Below, piece by piece: positions 1-11,095 of a stretch of 64,000 nucleotides of DNA. The stretch's first letter is position 1; the number at the start of each line of letters is the position of its first letter. The position numbers were made by a program, and so were the translations under genes. The notes under the pieces were generated by a model that made no database searches, was not told where the DNA came from, and saw only the letters and a list, made by a program, of their open reading frames with translations. Source of the DNA: Albifimbria verrucaria (lineage: Eukaryota; Ascomycota; Sordariomycetes; Hypocreales; Stachybotryaceae); contig JAHREC010000018.1 of NCBI GenBank assembly GCA_020081605.1, forward strand, positions 6,758,001 through 6,822,000. Reading direction: 5' to 3'.

Positions 1-59
1 AATAAGTGTGGCTAATCCTGGCCGTACTGTGATTTGACTAGTAATATTGAGAGTCATCG

Positions 60-225
60 AAGTGCTAGAAAGGGGTATTCTAAATCCTGTAAGCTTACGC
101 TCCATCAGCCTCAACACTCTAAAGGCATTCTAAACTCGAGACACCGAAGCATTGGCATCAATCTTGGATAGCAGGAAGTATATCTTAGCGCTGTATGCTC
201 TTGACTCCTCACTACATGGTCGTTT
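60..225. repeat. Dispersed degenerate repeat, copy A
   Basis: This stretch matches 10,790-10,955 in the same orientation. Shared blocks include GTGCTAGAAAGGGGT, TAAGCTTACGCTC, AACACTCT, AAGGCATTCT, AACTCGAGA and ATAGCAGGAAGTAT. The copies differ by scattered substitutions and small gaps, so the duplication is old. I see no coding signal in either copy. It could be a relic of a transposon or a segmental duplication. Confidence 0.7.
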
Positions 226-742
226 TGCGTCTGGCCGAGTGTGAGCTCTCAAAGATAGGATGGGTCCACTGATGATTGCGATTCGGAAAGACCTATGTGA
301 TTGATGCTTGGGTAAATACTTAATCTCCAAAGATTTCTTGTGGATTGGATATTTAATATGGAATTAAAATTGATAGGAGGCTGATAAAGAAACCAACGAA
401 AGTTATGCTTGCTTCTGTATAGAGGTTTATTTTAGCAAGCAGTTACCACAAAATACAGGAGAGAGAGCAAGCAGAGTATGCTCGCTGGCACACTTATATC
501 ATGCATAGGCAAATCATTATTACAGTCACCTATACAAGCTTTCCTATACATAACCTCACCTTATACCCAAGTAAAGAATCGCCCTCTGTAATGAGAAATA
601 CGTTGATGTAATCTCCAGCCTTAAGAGACTATATAACAGCACGCCTGGAGAGCTTCAAGCGTTTCTGCTATTAATGCATAATTGCTGGTTAACTAATAGC
701 TATAGAGTATATAGAGCCAAACCAAGCCTAGTCCCTAGCTGC

Positions 743-1072
743 TTAAGTGTTTGCTATCTCCCAAGAATGGAACGTGCTATAGAAAGGAAGATCACCAACA
801 GCACCTGGCCCTCGTACAGTAGATGTGCCAGAACAATCCTCAGACACGTACATCACCAGAGCAAAGCGAAGCGCGCCATCATATCGTATACAGTTGAAGC
901 CCTCGGGTTCCGTAATGCAGCCAAGTCCTTGAGAGCCACTACCTTCGGTAACAGGGTTGTTGGGGCAGAATGGGTTGCTGGGGTTGGATGTCTGGTAGCC
1001 TTCGAAGAACCAAGCATTTGCCGACACCAAAGAGCTGCCAAGGCAGATAGTAATAATGGCTGCGGTCTTCAT
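743..1072 (-). CDS. Small secreted cysteine-containing protein (effector-like)
   Basis: This is a 109-residue ORF read from the internal Met at 1072. I prefer that Met to the upstream one at 1255 because it gives a textbook signal peptide (MKTAAIITICLGSSLVSANA). The mature part is about 89 residues with four Cys (FCPNN, GCITE, NCIRY, DCSG), enough for two disulphides. No catalytic domain is recognisable. Size, secretion signal and even Cys number fit the fungal small secreted protein or effector class, and the gene lies 1.8 kb from a similar one at 2842. No intron is needed. Function is unknown. The main doubt is whether it is expressed. Confidence 0.55.
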   Translation of the reverse strand: MKTAAIITICLGSSLVSANAWFFEGYQTSNPSNPFCPNNPVTEGSGSQGLGCITEPEGFNCIRYDGALRFALVMYVSEDCSGTSTVRGPGAVGDLPFYSTFHSWEIANT

Positions 1073-2132
1073 GTTGATGCTGGATTCAATTAATAAGTGC
1101 CTTTGAATAGAGTTTTTTATTTTCAAGCACCTACTTGTATTGCCTAGCGGGAAACAAAGTGGAAGCTTTCGACGAAAGTGAGGGATATCTAGACACACAC
1201 TTATTAGACTTTGTCTGTCTTTTAACTTATCTCTTAATGCTGAAAAGGAAACCATTGACTTCTGAACGAAAAAGCTTTGGAATCATACCAAGGCTAAATT
1301 CTCACGATATGCATACACGAGGTTTGTGAGTAGCTTAGACCACACATTGATAGAATGTCCCATTTTCCTAATTTGGACCGCGATGCCTGCCATCACTGAT
1401 AACCCCGGATATCTTTGCCGGCTTCCACTTAAGCGCTCATCTACGTTGTAAGTGACCCTACTCAATGCAATTTATTGTGGAGTTCTACTGCAGCCAGTAG
1501 ATGTGCAAATCTCAGGTTCCTTGACCAGTGGCATAGATGCAGCAGGACGCTGTTACCTAGACGTAACATGCCTTGCTTATGACCGGTTCTGATCTCTAAC
1601 CTCTTTCTTTGTTCTCCTGGCATTCTCTCTCTTTCAATGCCTTGCTGCTCCCTCTTGCCACGGAATAGAGGCAACAGTTAGGGTTAGGCGTTATCCTTTG
1701 CTGTTTTTCGCGTCCCTTGGTATCTTTCCGTTCGTGCCAAGCAGCAACGGGACAACGCAAAGGGATGCCAAACCGTGGATGATTTACTAACTAACCCGAA
1801 AGTGCTGCATGTCGATGTACTGGGTTATACTTAGAACCGATGGGTTCTTGGATACCGCCTCATGCACCGACTTCTCAAGGTGGTCCGGCCATTTCCGTTG
1901 TTTTCAGTATCCACTGGAGTTAGACGTCCCTTATTATTGAGTTTCTCCTCGCTTTGCTCCTATTGATGCTACTTGCTAGATGAGCTTCTTGCGTACTGCT
2001 ACTGTACTGTAGTATACCTACATATAACGGCCCACTTTATGTAATGACAAATCTACGATCTTAGCTGTACTTAGTGCTTAGTTTATGCATTGATCAGCAG
2101 TCCTACCTTCTTTTTCAGACTCTAATGCCTAG

Positions 2133-2215
2133 TATTAACGGGTATTATTGCCGGCCACTAAACCCCTCCAGTATTGACGGATGTTATTGCCGGCCGCTAA
2201 CCCCTAGCATTGCCG
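2133..2215. repeat. Short tandem repeat, about 38 bp unit, two copies
   Basis: Two adjacent degenerate copies share AGTATT, then ACGG, TATTGCCGGCC and CTAAMCCCT. A related TATTGCCGGCC string recurs at 27,907. No gene is visible here. Confidence 0.6.
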
Positions 2216-2489
2216 TTAACATGGATTGTACAAGTCGAACTTGGTAAATCCAATAGCTTAGCTCCCAGCATGCTTAATAAATATTGTAAGAGAAAACCCC
2301 ATGGTAACTATAGCTTATACACCTACGAGATTAATGTAGTATTCCTATTGTATAGAACGGTAAATGCTACGTTATATTATTCTGAACCATTCTTCATTGC
2401 ATCACCTTGCACTTGGATTGTATTAATGGAGTCTAGACCTCTTATGAGTATCCCAATAGCCAGTTATCCACTTTCGTTAAGTTGTAGTG

Positions 2490-2645
2490 TGCATAGTAAG
2501 TACTGAAGGGGATAATTTCCATATTTGGACCGTGCTTCGTGTCGTAGGATATATGGTAAGTATTAAAAGGGATAATTTCCATATTCGGAACCTTTCTTCG
2601 TTGTATCGTATGGTGCACAGTAAGTGGTGAGGGATGATTTCTATA
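2490..2645. repeat. Tandem repeat, about 65-75 bp unit, 2.5 copies
   Basis: The string AGTAAGTAYTRAARGGGATAATTTCCATATT occurs around 2495 and 2550 with small changes, and a shorter third copy lies around 2620. Each copy is followed by a TTCGT-containing segment. The repeat sits just upstream of the promoter of the secreted-protein gene at 2842. Confidence 0.6.
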
Positions 2646-2698
2646 GTGGATCAAGATAACGGATCAAGATTACTTTCTATCTGAGCAGATGAGTTATG

Positions 2699-2705
2699 TA
2701 TAAAA
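2699..2705 (+). promoter_or_regulatory. TATA box for the secreted-protein gene at 2842
   Basis: TATAAAA lies about 140 bp upstream of the ATG at 2842 and is followed by a pyrimidine-rich leader (CTTCTTCACTGAACACTAC). This is a normal fungal promoter layout and supports the gene being real. Confidence 0.45.
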
Positions 2706-2841
2706 GGTTGTGAGAATGTCTACAACTATGAGCATCCTTCTTCACTGAACACTACAGTACCTCCAGAAACATACAAGCTCTTCTCAAGTAAGTTACAATT
2801 TGTATATATATCTGTCTTGTTGCTGACCTAGGCTGCTAGAT

Positions 2842-3156
2842 ATGCTTCCTTCACGAATCCTTCTCTCTGCCTTGCTGGCTGTCCCTGGGGCATATTCGTG
2901 GCGACTTCTTAACCACGCTGCGTCAGATTGCACATCAGGAGGCACCTTCATTATTGGCGCTGGAACTAGCGCATGCCTTGCCATTGACCCAGAGAACCCT
3001 GGATTGCTCCTTCAAAGCACCGGAGATAATGTTCGATTGGAATTTTACAACAGTCTTAATTGCCTTACGCTCGATTATCAAACCAATCAGCGTACTTGTA
3101 TCAATGGAGAAGAACGCTCATCTTGGAGAGCAATCATAGTCAGGGTACTTCCATAG
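2842..3156 (+). CDS. Small secreted cysteine-containing protein (effector-like)
   Basis: This is a single-exon ORF of 104 residues. The first 19 residues (MLPSRILLSALLAVPGAYS) form a clear signal peptide. The mature protein has four Cys (SDC, SAC, NCL, RTC) and no recognisable enzyme motif. The Cys spacing resembles the protein at 743-1072: an early C, then about 15 residues, then C followed by a Pro/Glu-containing stretch and two later C. The two may therefore be distant members of one family. It has a TATA box and leader upstream. I cannot assign a function; small secreted effector-like protein is the safest call. Confidence 0.6.
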   Translation: MLPSRILLSALLAVPGAYSWRLLNHAASDCTSGGTFIIGAGTSACLAIDPENPGLLLQSTGDNVRLEFYNSLNCLTLDYQTNQRTCINGEERSSWRAIIVRVLP

Positions 3157-3568
3157 GGATCGACGAGCTAAGACTGGAAGCAGTATAGCACTGTTGAAGT
3201 AGCGCCAATGTATGAACCGCAGGGTATTGGCTATGCTGTGGCTGACAGCATACGCGATTTGAATGACTAAGACAACCTGCGTTGAACACATTCAAATGGT
3301 CATGTTAAGATAAATATGCTTTACCCTAATCAACCTATATAAATATCAAGAAAGAGGGGTAAAAGTTAGATAATTCAATCAAGCATCAATTATCTTTCGA
3401 CTATGTGGTTTAACAAGATGATCATCCATCCAAGTTCCCACTGCTGAATCATTCTTCATAGACTTGCTAACACCAAGATCCCTCATTCGATTCGGTTCCT
3501 ACACCTCCTTTCAGTCAGGTAAACCGTAAAAGCGGTTTAATTGGCTCACAGTCGAGCGTCAGAGTCTC

Positions 3569-3839
3569 TCATCGGCCTCTCATACCACCTCTTCCTCTCC
3601 CTCTTCCTCTTCCTCCTCTTCCTCCTCCTCTTCCTCTGTCACTAAATCCCCCTGCCACCACTACCCAAGGTACCAGGCTCCTCGATCACTTCTTCGACCC
3701 TTGCAACCACGTTTTCAACCGTGTTAGCGACAAAAGGCTCACGTGCAACTTTCTCGGGCGTAGTTTGCATTGCGACTGGAGCAGCGAGGGCGATTGGGCC
3801 GGCCAAGACGGCAGCACAGGTTGCGGCACCGACTTTCAT
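3569..3839 (-). CDS. Small secreted protein, probable Arg-Gly-rich tail
   Basis: The open frame from 3839 to 3642 gives 65 residues: a signal peptide (MKVGAATCAAVLAGPIALAA), then an acidic mature part containing REPFVANTVENVVARVEEV. The frame closes at a run of five G (3648-3652 on the plus strand). One base over, the reading frame continues into a repetitive RG/GRG-rich tail and stops at 3569. Signal peptide plus acidic spacer plus RG tail is a pattern I associate with fungal small secreted glycine-rich proteins, so the annotated stop at 3642 probably reflects a one-base indel or an unusually short intron. The GGA/AGA repeat is also low-complexity DNA, so chance coding remains possible. Confidence 0.45.
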
Positions 3840-4728
3840 TATCGCAAGGGATGTTATTTCAGACGTCCACGTTGATGCGTTACCAAGGATGTGACTGATG
3901 GTGGTATAACGAAAATCCGATGAGAAAAACCAGAACCCATCCTAGCCGTGGTGATAGCTCTGCTTCATATACCAGGGACCTTATGACATACTTTGGTTAC
4001 TCTGACCAGCCGATCGCTTGGTAAGTTGTGTTCACGTGTAATTAGGTGGGTCGAATAGATTCGCCATGCCTGTCTAGGCCATTCTCTCAATTTATGATTT
4101 GGGTTAGGCTAAGTGTAATACTAAGTGTAATATTCAACATCCAATCATCTCGAGCCTAGGAAAAGCCTAGAACCGATAGTTTCGTTTTATTGCGTTCGAT
4201 AAAGTTGGCAAGAAGGCCGAGACCTACCATTCGGTAGAGCTTGAATTATCATCGTGTTTGCCACATCTCCAGCTGGGTTTAACTTCAACGTCTAGACTCT
4301 ACCAAAATTCTTCACTCGAGGGCTGAAGTTTGACTTTCAGTATCAAAGATCACACGCCGCATAGTTTTCATGGCTGACGATGCGATTTCCCTGGGTAGGC
4401 GTTTCCTGTGAGTTGGATGTTGCAGGAAGGATGTGATGTTCCTTAATATATAGAAACTCATAATCGGGAACACTGATATTGACGGACCGGCTGAACTGGG
4501 AGTATATGCGAGGGATAGTCGGGGTTAGGCGATATAAGTTATATTATTGGTCTTGTCGATGGAAATTTTATTTAGTAGATAGTCTAGTTTCAACAAACCA
4601 GATTATCGACCCAAAATGAATGCTCCCACTCGGACTTTTCAAGAAATAAGTAAACTAAGAAACTCCGTCCTATAAGTTATATAACTACTTGGTGCTATTA
4701 GTGGCCGCGAGTATACACGAGCAGGGCT
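3840..4728. other. Intergenic, no gene recognised
   Basis: This holds the upstream region of the secreted-protein gene at 3839, then moderately AT-rich DNA. I see no ORF with protein-like composition. Confidence 0.5.
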
Positions 4729-5016
4729 TCACACAGTGACGTCTCGAGCCATCTGAATATCATCTGTGAGTTTTGAAATTGTCCAATCAACTGCTTGTGG
4801 TTTAGCACTGCCATTTCGGACTTTCAGAATACTCGAACCAACATGAACTAGCGCATCAGTTACAAGAGGAGAGCGAGCACAGGCATCAAGTTCTAGGGTG
4901 GCCAGTGAAGGAAGAGTGTTTCTAAGGAGGACAGCTGAGTCGGTGTCCAGCAAGTTTATAAAGGTCTCCAACCATGAGCGTATAGGGGTGAGGCGCTTGC
5001 TTGTGAGAAACTCCAA
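4729..5016 (-). pseudogene. Possible gene remnant, unknown product
   Basis: This 95-residue ORF has natural amino-acid composition and a leucine-rich stretch (NTLPSLATLELDAC) but no start context and no recognisable domain. Upstream DNA to about 5240 has stops in all frames yet similar composition, which suggests a decayed larger gene. It could also be chance. I assign no function. Confidence 0.2.
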
Positions 5017-5524
5017 CCAAGTCTTCTTCAGCTCAAAATAGCAGCCAGGTAGGGTTGAAACAAAAAGAAATCAGAGCCAGCCTCTCAATCCCATACCCAG
5101 GTCCATCATGCTCGGCAATTAAGTCTGATAATCTCAGCAACAGATCTCGCTCGAACTTGAAGAACTCTCCATGATACTTACCATCTCCCAGACTCCAATT
5201 GGAGCATCTTGTCCTGTAGTCATTAATGATGGATGCGGACTATGAGGAATTACAATGAGAGTAGCCCAAGTGTACCCTTTGAGTTCTCTGGGTCAGGGAT
5301 AAGAAGCTGCTCGAGGTTTACATGCATTCAGATACACGAGAACCTACAGTTTGTAGACACAACGTCCCTTTTTCAACTCTATCATGCGACTTGAACCTGT
5401 ATTTGATCTCACGAGGATACAATACACGGTATCAATATCTGCATTCCACAACCAGGGCATGTTAGCATCCCCGTAGGGATCAACAAAGCGGAAAGCCTAG
5501 TGGGCTCCAGGGTATATCAAAGCC

Positions 5525-5600
5525 AAGGTCAAGAGTACCTCGCAAATGCCTCCGGCGGCGATTGCATCGAGCCGGCCTCGCTACGCTCGTTGTCATGATA
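5525..5600 (-). repeat. Dispersed GC-rich repeat, copy 1 of 3
   Basis: The reverse strand carries CGAGCGTAGCGAGGCCGGC, then TCGATGCAATCGCCGCCGG and AGGCATTTGC. The same string is found at 27,941-28,012 and 50,581-50,650 on the plus strand. It is much GC-richer than its surroundings and contains short self-complementary parts such as GCCGGC. It has no ORF of its own. Confidence 0.8.
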
Positions 5601-8396
5601 ATCAGGGCTCAAGAGGGTCAAAGACTTTATTATAAAGATCAGGGCTTAACGCAGGCTGATCCTGTTATTAAGTAATTGAAGTAGAAGCTGCCCTGGGTAC
5701 CTTTCCCACTTCTGTTCGAGCATTTTATGCTCTTCACTCGTTCTTTTGTCTTGCTTAACGACCGGGGCGACTGGGAGGTGAGGCTTGATGTTGATTAGAC
5801 GAGCAATGGAGGCATGTCGCACGATGATGAGGATGGAGGATGGAGGTTGAATTTGAGTTGAACAAAAATGCTTGGCGTCAATTGACCAATGGTCGAGAGG
5901 CGGATGTACGAAAGTGGAATTCATGCTGTCTTTTAAGCAATTGTTTCTGTATCTAGCAAGTATCACCCTTACTAAATAGGTGGCATGGATCGCATATGGT
6001 ATTCTAGGATTCCTTTATTGAAATGATAGAGTGTACTTACCATCAGGGTTTTCTGGCAGTCAAATAACTAGTATAACAGGGCTGGAACGTCCACAACTGA
6101 TAGTTGACTTTGAAATACTTGATCCACGTTCGGTCACAGGGCTTGCAAAGCATCATGAGAATTCTGGATTCAAGAAATTTATGCTCTCATTCATAGCGAT
6201 CATCACCAAGGCGCTTACAGTGCTGAAAGGAATGACACTTCTTCTCGCAATTTACCGATAATAAACCATTCGCGAGCCGGACTTTCTTGATCACGACTCC
6301 GTTGCCGTTGACTATGGGAATGAACCCTATGAGCCCCATAACCGTGTCGACAACCTGCACATAACACTCCGGACACTAGTGTTCATCACATTATTAGTCT
6401 CCCCTACCGCACAAGTTCTTCTAGTACAAGTACCTGCAGGCCTTTAAAAGCCGGTCTCCGCGTTCAAAACAACATGCTACTACCAGACAACACGTATCGT
6501 GCATAACAGCCATAAAAGATTTTAAATAATTCGGCGCCAGATCTATTACCCCAGGGCTTGACCATGCGAATCTCAATACTTGTGCGTTTGAAACCCAAAA
6601 GTCAATCTGCCAAACATAAGAGCACTCGCAACTCAATTGACCATCGCACGAAACAACATCCGTAAGCACGACGCGCCAAACAAGTACGAAAGAAGAAAGT
6701 TTCGGATCTCATCAATCTTCCAAAGCAACCTCCATGTCGTTCTACAATTCCCTTTGAAAATGCCACTTGGAATGTTCTACCTGATGTATCGCATATACAA
6801 GGGTATCTATAAGCCTGTTTTCAAGGCCCATGTAGCCTTTACAGCGCTCACAAGGATATTTACAATTCCTACGTCCAAGAACGCACTACAGAGCCCTTTC
6901 AAGATTCCTGTGAACCTTCTAACATGTCTATGGACCATTCGAAATACCCGCGCATCAACGCATCCGTAAGCCTATTCACAAGAGCCCCTTTGCAGTGCTT
7001 ATAAGGCTATTCATAATCCCCATGCCTGAGGCAGCACAAACCGGTTAAACTACACGCGCTATGCCGCTCAGTTACTTGACTTCTGTTGCACATGCATACC
7101 ACCTGACTCCGGGCCTACTCGTTGAATCCCATCTTCCCTGTCCCTTGCGAGTCCGTGCATTATGGCGGTTCTTTGCTACAATTCTTGTTAATCATACCGC
7201 TTGCTCGTTCAATCAGGAGCATACGAATTCATCTCACATTGCTCTACTGATTGAGCTTCCAGTCCCTATTCTCTAACAGCTTTCAACTCTTGTCTTTAAA
7301 ACAATCTGGCTCTGCTAAGCCTTTGCACTATTCCGCCAGTTGGTCTTTTTCTGCTACTCAACCCATCTCCATATTACAATGATGATCTAGCCAGTCAAAA
7401 CTACAATCATTTGAACCCTTCAATTGTTTCTCGTCCAATTGTTTCTTCTACATTCGTGCACCATAGACAGTGTGCCCTCCCTACAAAGACTGTACCTCTT
7501 GACGCATAATTCCAACACGCTCTTGTCACCTAACAACGTTATTTTGCGTAGAGTTTCTCGTATTTGCCACTCTTTTCTCGCAGAAGTAGGTCTGGATTCC
7601 TGTCTGTTGCGTTGGCTTAGACATATCCTTCACAAGCTTCGAGCGCGATAGTCATCCTACAACGAGTTCAGTCAGCTGCAGCCACCAACCATAAAAGTAG
7701 CAGGGAAGAGTCTTTAGTCTATGGTAGTTGATAAAAAGACCCAGCCGGAGTTTTGACCCGCATTACGGTGGATACGGTATATAGTGTGCAGTCTTTCTGA
7801 CATGGTTCCGTGTCTTGCTTCACGCACCGCGTAGATGAGTATGTCAATTGGATCATCTCAGGCATATATTATATTGGGCATGAATTAATACGGGGAATAT
7901 AGCATTTTTTCTCTACCCTAGATTTGCTTACTTTTATTACCCTTCTTATACTTCTGAGGGCGTGTGTTTACTATAGGTTTCTTGACACAACTAAAGACCT
8001 TGTTACTCCAGCTAAATCAAACGGGCAACCCAACCCTAACAGTATCGCATACAAAAAAAGAAGCAATAAACAGGAGGCACTGAGCCAATTAGACAGCAAC
8101 GATACATAAAAAGCACAGATTAGATAGGCATTGAGGTATTGGAATTTGGTTTTATTGATAGATCAGCAGAGATAATGCCATACAAGAGGATTACTATATC
8201 ATCACTTGGTTCTGTGCATCTCTATATCCTCCTCGCCTATTCATTCAGTTCCATATAGGTTATGCGTGATTGTGTTAATGTGTATTATTGTGGTAGGAAA
8301 CTGGTGTTCTCTAAGAGCTTGAACCTCCCAGTTGTATTGGACCTGTTTGACTTAATGTACTTGTTGGATTTGTTGTGAGATGGTGCTTCGTCGTCG
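5601..8396. other. Long gene-poor stretch
   Basis: Several ORFs of 60-110 codons occur here, for example at 6637-6969 on the plus strand and 5646-5966 on the minus strand. None has a signal peptide, known motif or convincing codon pattern. The part from 6760 to 7040 shows weak internal similarity (repeated AAGRATWTTYACAAT-like and CTATTCATAA-like strings) and may be decayed repeat DNA. The last about 200 bases before 8397 are the likely 3' untranslated region of the zinc-knuckle gene. Confidence 0.4.
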
Positions 8397-10420
8397 TTAT
8401 TTACTCGTGCGCCTTGGGCAGTCGTTGGTCCAGTGGCCTGTGTCACCACATGAATAGCACTTATCATTAAATCTAGGTCTTGATGGCGTTGAACTACTCT
8501 GTCTGCGGCGTGGACAGTTGCCAGACCAATGTCCCATTTCGTTACATGTGAAACATTTATCACCCGAACGAGTCCTAGTTGGCGTTGTGGTGCTTCCCTT
8601 CTGAGCGCTTGGGCAGCTACTTGACCAGTGGCCGTGCTGGCCGCATTTGTAGCAATTCCCGCGTGTGGACGTCGGATTATTCTTTTGGAGGCTCGGGCAA
8701 GCGTTGGAGTAATGGCCATCTTTACCACACTTGTAGCAGCTCGGGTTAGGTGGAGATGTTGGCGGTGTGACGCTTTTTCCAGAAGGATTGGAACACTCCC
8801 TGGACCAGTGACCGCGTTGACCGCATTTGAAGCAATTGTCTGTGCGAGATGACCGTGTAGATGTTTTATTTGTAGCTGACGTTGCTAAAGTCGGTGACTG
8901 CGTGCTGGTAATCGACAGTCCGTTCAATGATGCGCTTAAGGCAGCAACAGCGGTTGTGGTGTTGGCCGGCATGACCGGGTGATGGTCATCATACTCCTTT
9001 CCTAGAGCATCTTCGAAGCTAACAGCAAGTTCTTTGAAAGCATTATCCACTAGGTGTGGTTCATATGTCCAGCCCGTCGCCGACTCTGAAAAGGAATTCG
9101 TCAGATCGTCAGTGAACCGCATCGTTAGTTGCTCCAAACTTTTCTTCAGTCCTCGAGAGCTAGTCGACAGGAACTGGGTGCTCCAGAGATTATCGTATAG
9201 CCCTCGCTTATGGAGAAGAAGATCTGGAACGTCGTCTTTGATGAAATTGAGCGTCTGCTGACTGATGTGTTTGCCAAGCTCTACGAGCGCGGGCTCTCTC
9301 ATCGAAACCCCGGTGCAAATTGCCCCATCGCTTCGGACACAGCTAGGAGGGCATCGCAAATGCCTTCGGACGTATTTTGATGGGAAACGAATAGCATGTA
9401 GAGTTCCCATGTGCTTTGAGACATGTAATTCGAGGACATCATATGGTTGAAGATTTTTTAATGCTATCCAAACCATTGTCGAAGGACTTGGTGTATGCCT
9501 TGTATTTGTTCGCAGTGTTTACCGATGCGGTTCTTCGCAGCTCGCGGCCTGAATCCGTGTTAAGTTGCTCGGCGTCTGTACCCCTTTCTGTAAGATACTG
9601 TTAGCAGGATGCGACCGAGATTGATTGGGTTATGAACCTCTGGATAATTGAACAGTTCGTTGTCGGCATGTTTTTCTCAGATTGTCCATCCAGGGATGTT
9701 CGTCCCAAGCCTCATTCAGCTCGCAGAGGGCCTTGCACAACTCCATGGCGAATAATTTTCGAAAGCAGCTTTCATTTGGGTAGTAATTGGCCGCGAAACT
9801 GGGATGGAACCCGTTCACGACACGGACAACGTGGCCGTTTGCACACTTCAGTGGATCTGTGACCTTGGTCCTGCCCAGTCCTTTCCCAGAAAAATCTAGG
9901 TCGTCACGACCGGGGATTCGCCAGCAAGCGAATAGAACCTCGGGCTTCTTCGCTTCTACCATAGAAATAAAGGTACTGTATGCCCTCTCCGCTTCGTCGG
10001 TTAGTTCATTCGTGGAGATGTTCTCGGTGATGAATGGGAACGCATCGAAGACGCTCGTCGTATTCATACCGCCGCTACTTTCCACAAATTCAAGACATTT
10101 GTTTAGGTAGGCCAAGGAGACACATTCGTCTCTAACCCACTGCACATCTGCAGTGAAGACCTGTGATTTGGCTGGCTGTTGTAGTGCAATAACCATACCT
10201 CCTGTCATGTCGGGTTTGGCAAGCCACCCGGCGAAAGCAATTTCGTGCAGAGTTGGCGTGGAATTGTCATCGCGGACCATAGTATTTCCAAAGGCCTCGA
10301 CTATATCCGCGTGTTTGCCGACTTGACCGGCATGCTTTGCTTGGCGCTTGACAGGAATCGCTTCAGACGGTGGTCAACGGGAACTCCGTTACATAGTTGT
10401 CTATCGTTTTGCAGCGCCAT
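8397..10420 (-). CDS. Zinc-knuckle (CCHC x5) protein with an N-terminal globular domain; frames broken
   Basis: The start is taken at 10,420 (MALQNDRQLCNG). The first exon region (to 9638) encodes about 250 residues with motifs such as DAFPF, KPEVLFACW and NGFHPSFAANYYP. This order is reminiscent of the uracil-DNA-glycosylase fold, though I cannot confirm it. A 50-nt intron follows (9588-9637, branch GCTAAC, acceptor TTACAG). The C-terminal 150 residues hold five CX2CX4HX4C zinc knuckles, for example CFKCGQRGHWSREC and CYSCGDTGHWTNDC, separated by Ser/Thr/Pro linkers. This suggests single-stranded nucleic-acid binding in the nucleus. Two single-base frame changes are inferred, one near 10,300-10,320 and one at the T6 run 9454-9459; coding signal is good on both sides of each. 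Either the sequence has indels or the gene is a recent pseudogene. No protease, RT or integrase is nearby, so it is not a retroelement gag. Confidence 0.65.
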
Positions 10421-10585
10421 TTTGAGTAGATCGGTAGTATACGGCTGTTTTTGAGGAGACCTGGCAACAACTCAACCGGGGTTCCGACATCCTAGTAATA
10501 TATTCGCGCAGTCATGCGTGGCCCCCAAATAACTTCCACCCCTGGGCGCTTAAGTCTAGGCGGCAGCAGTTGTGCCACCAAATTC

Positions 10586-10690
10586 AATGGTTGTTTATGT
10601 ATGTAACACGCAATCAAAAGCGCCACTCTTCAGCTACATTCAATGGTTTTAGAATTCTGCATATATACCCAATCAAAAGCGCCACTATAG
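10586..10690. repeat. Local direct duplication
   Basis: The pair CATTCAATGG / CAATCAAAAGCGCCACT (first part read as AATTCAATGG in copy one) appears twice, about 50 bases apart. It lies upstream of the zinc-knuckle gene. Confidence 0.55.
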
Positions 10691-10789
10691 GAGGTTAATA
10701 TCCCTGCTACACCAGACCTATATGCAGTTAGTTCCTCAGCCCTAGATTACAAGGGGCAGAGCTCTTAATTATAATAGGGCTGTGATATC

Positions 10790-10955
10790 GAGGTGCTAGA
10801 AAGGGGTGTTCTGAATTCCGTAAGCTTACGCTCTACTAACCTAAACACTCTCAAGGCATTCTCAACTCGAGATACCTGGAATCACTCTCATATAGCAGGA
10901 AGTATGCCTGGGAGTCGTATATTCTTGATTCTCTACTCCATGGTCTAGACATATG
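10790..10955. repeat. Dispersed degenerate repeat, copy B
   Basis: This is the partner of 60-225 in the same orientation. Shared strings include GTGCTAGAAAGGGGT, CGTAAGCTTACGCTC and ATAGCAGGAAGTATG. Confidence 0.7.
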
Positions 10956-11095
10956 ATTCGCTGCATTAGTTGGGCAAATATACAAAAATAGTTCATAGCT
11001 CATCTCCCTGAAATTGCTTTCCGTACGCCTCGTGTATTCTATTTAACCGTAACATTCGTGCTCGCCACACCCACCTTCCTGGTGTGTGGCGTTCT

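Noticed and set aside
1676..1692. TTAGGGTTAGG, telomere-like
   Set aside because: There are fewer than two exact units and no array. It does not support a telomere or an interstitial telomeric tract.
5646..5966. 106-codon minus-strand ORF
   Set aside because: Irregular composition, no recognisable domain, and adjacent to a repeat.
6637..6969. 110-codon plus-strand ORF as a gene
   Set aside because: No signal peptide or motif; repetitive nucleotide phrases and no promoter. Likely chance.
9440..9465. Programmed ribosomal frameshift at the A6 run
   Set aside because: Similar one-base breaks occur in many unrelated genes at various homopolymers, so a sequence or mutational cause is more likely.
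8397..9476. Retrotransposon gag because of CCHC knuckles
   Set aside because: There are five knuckles with a distinct N-terminal domain and an intron, and no protease, reverse transcriptase, integrase or LTR nearby.
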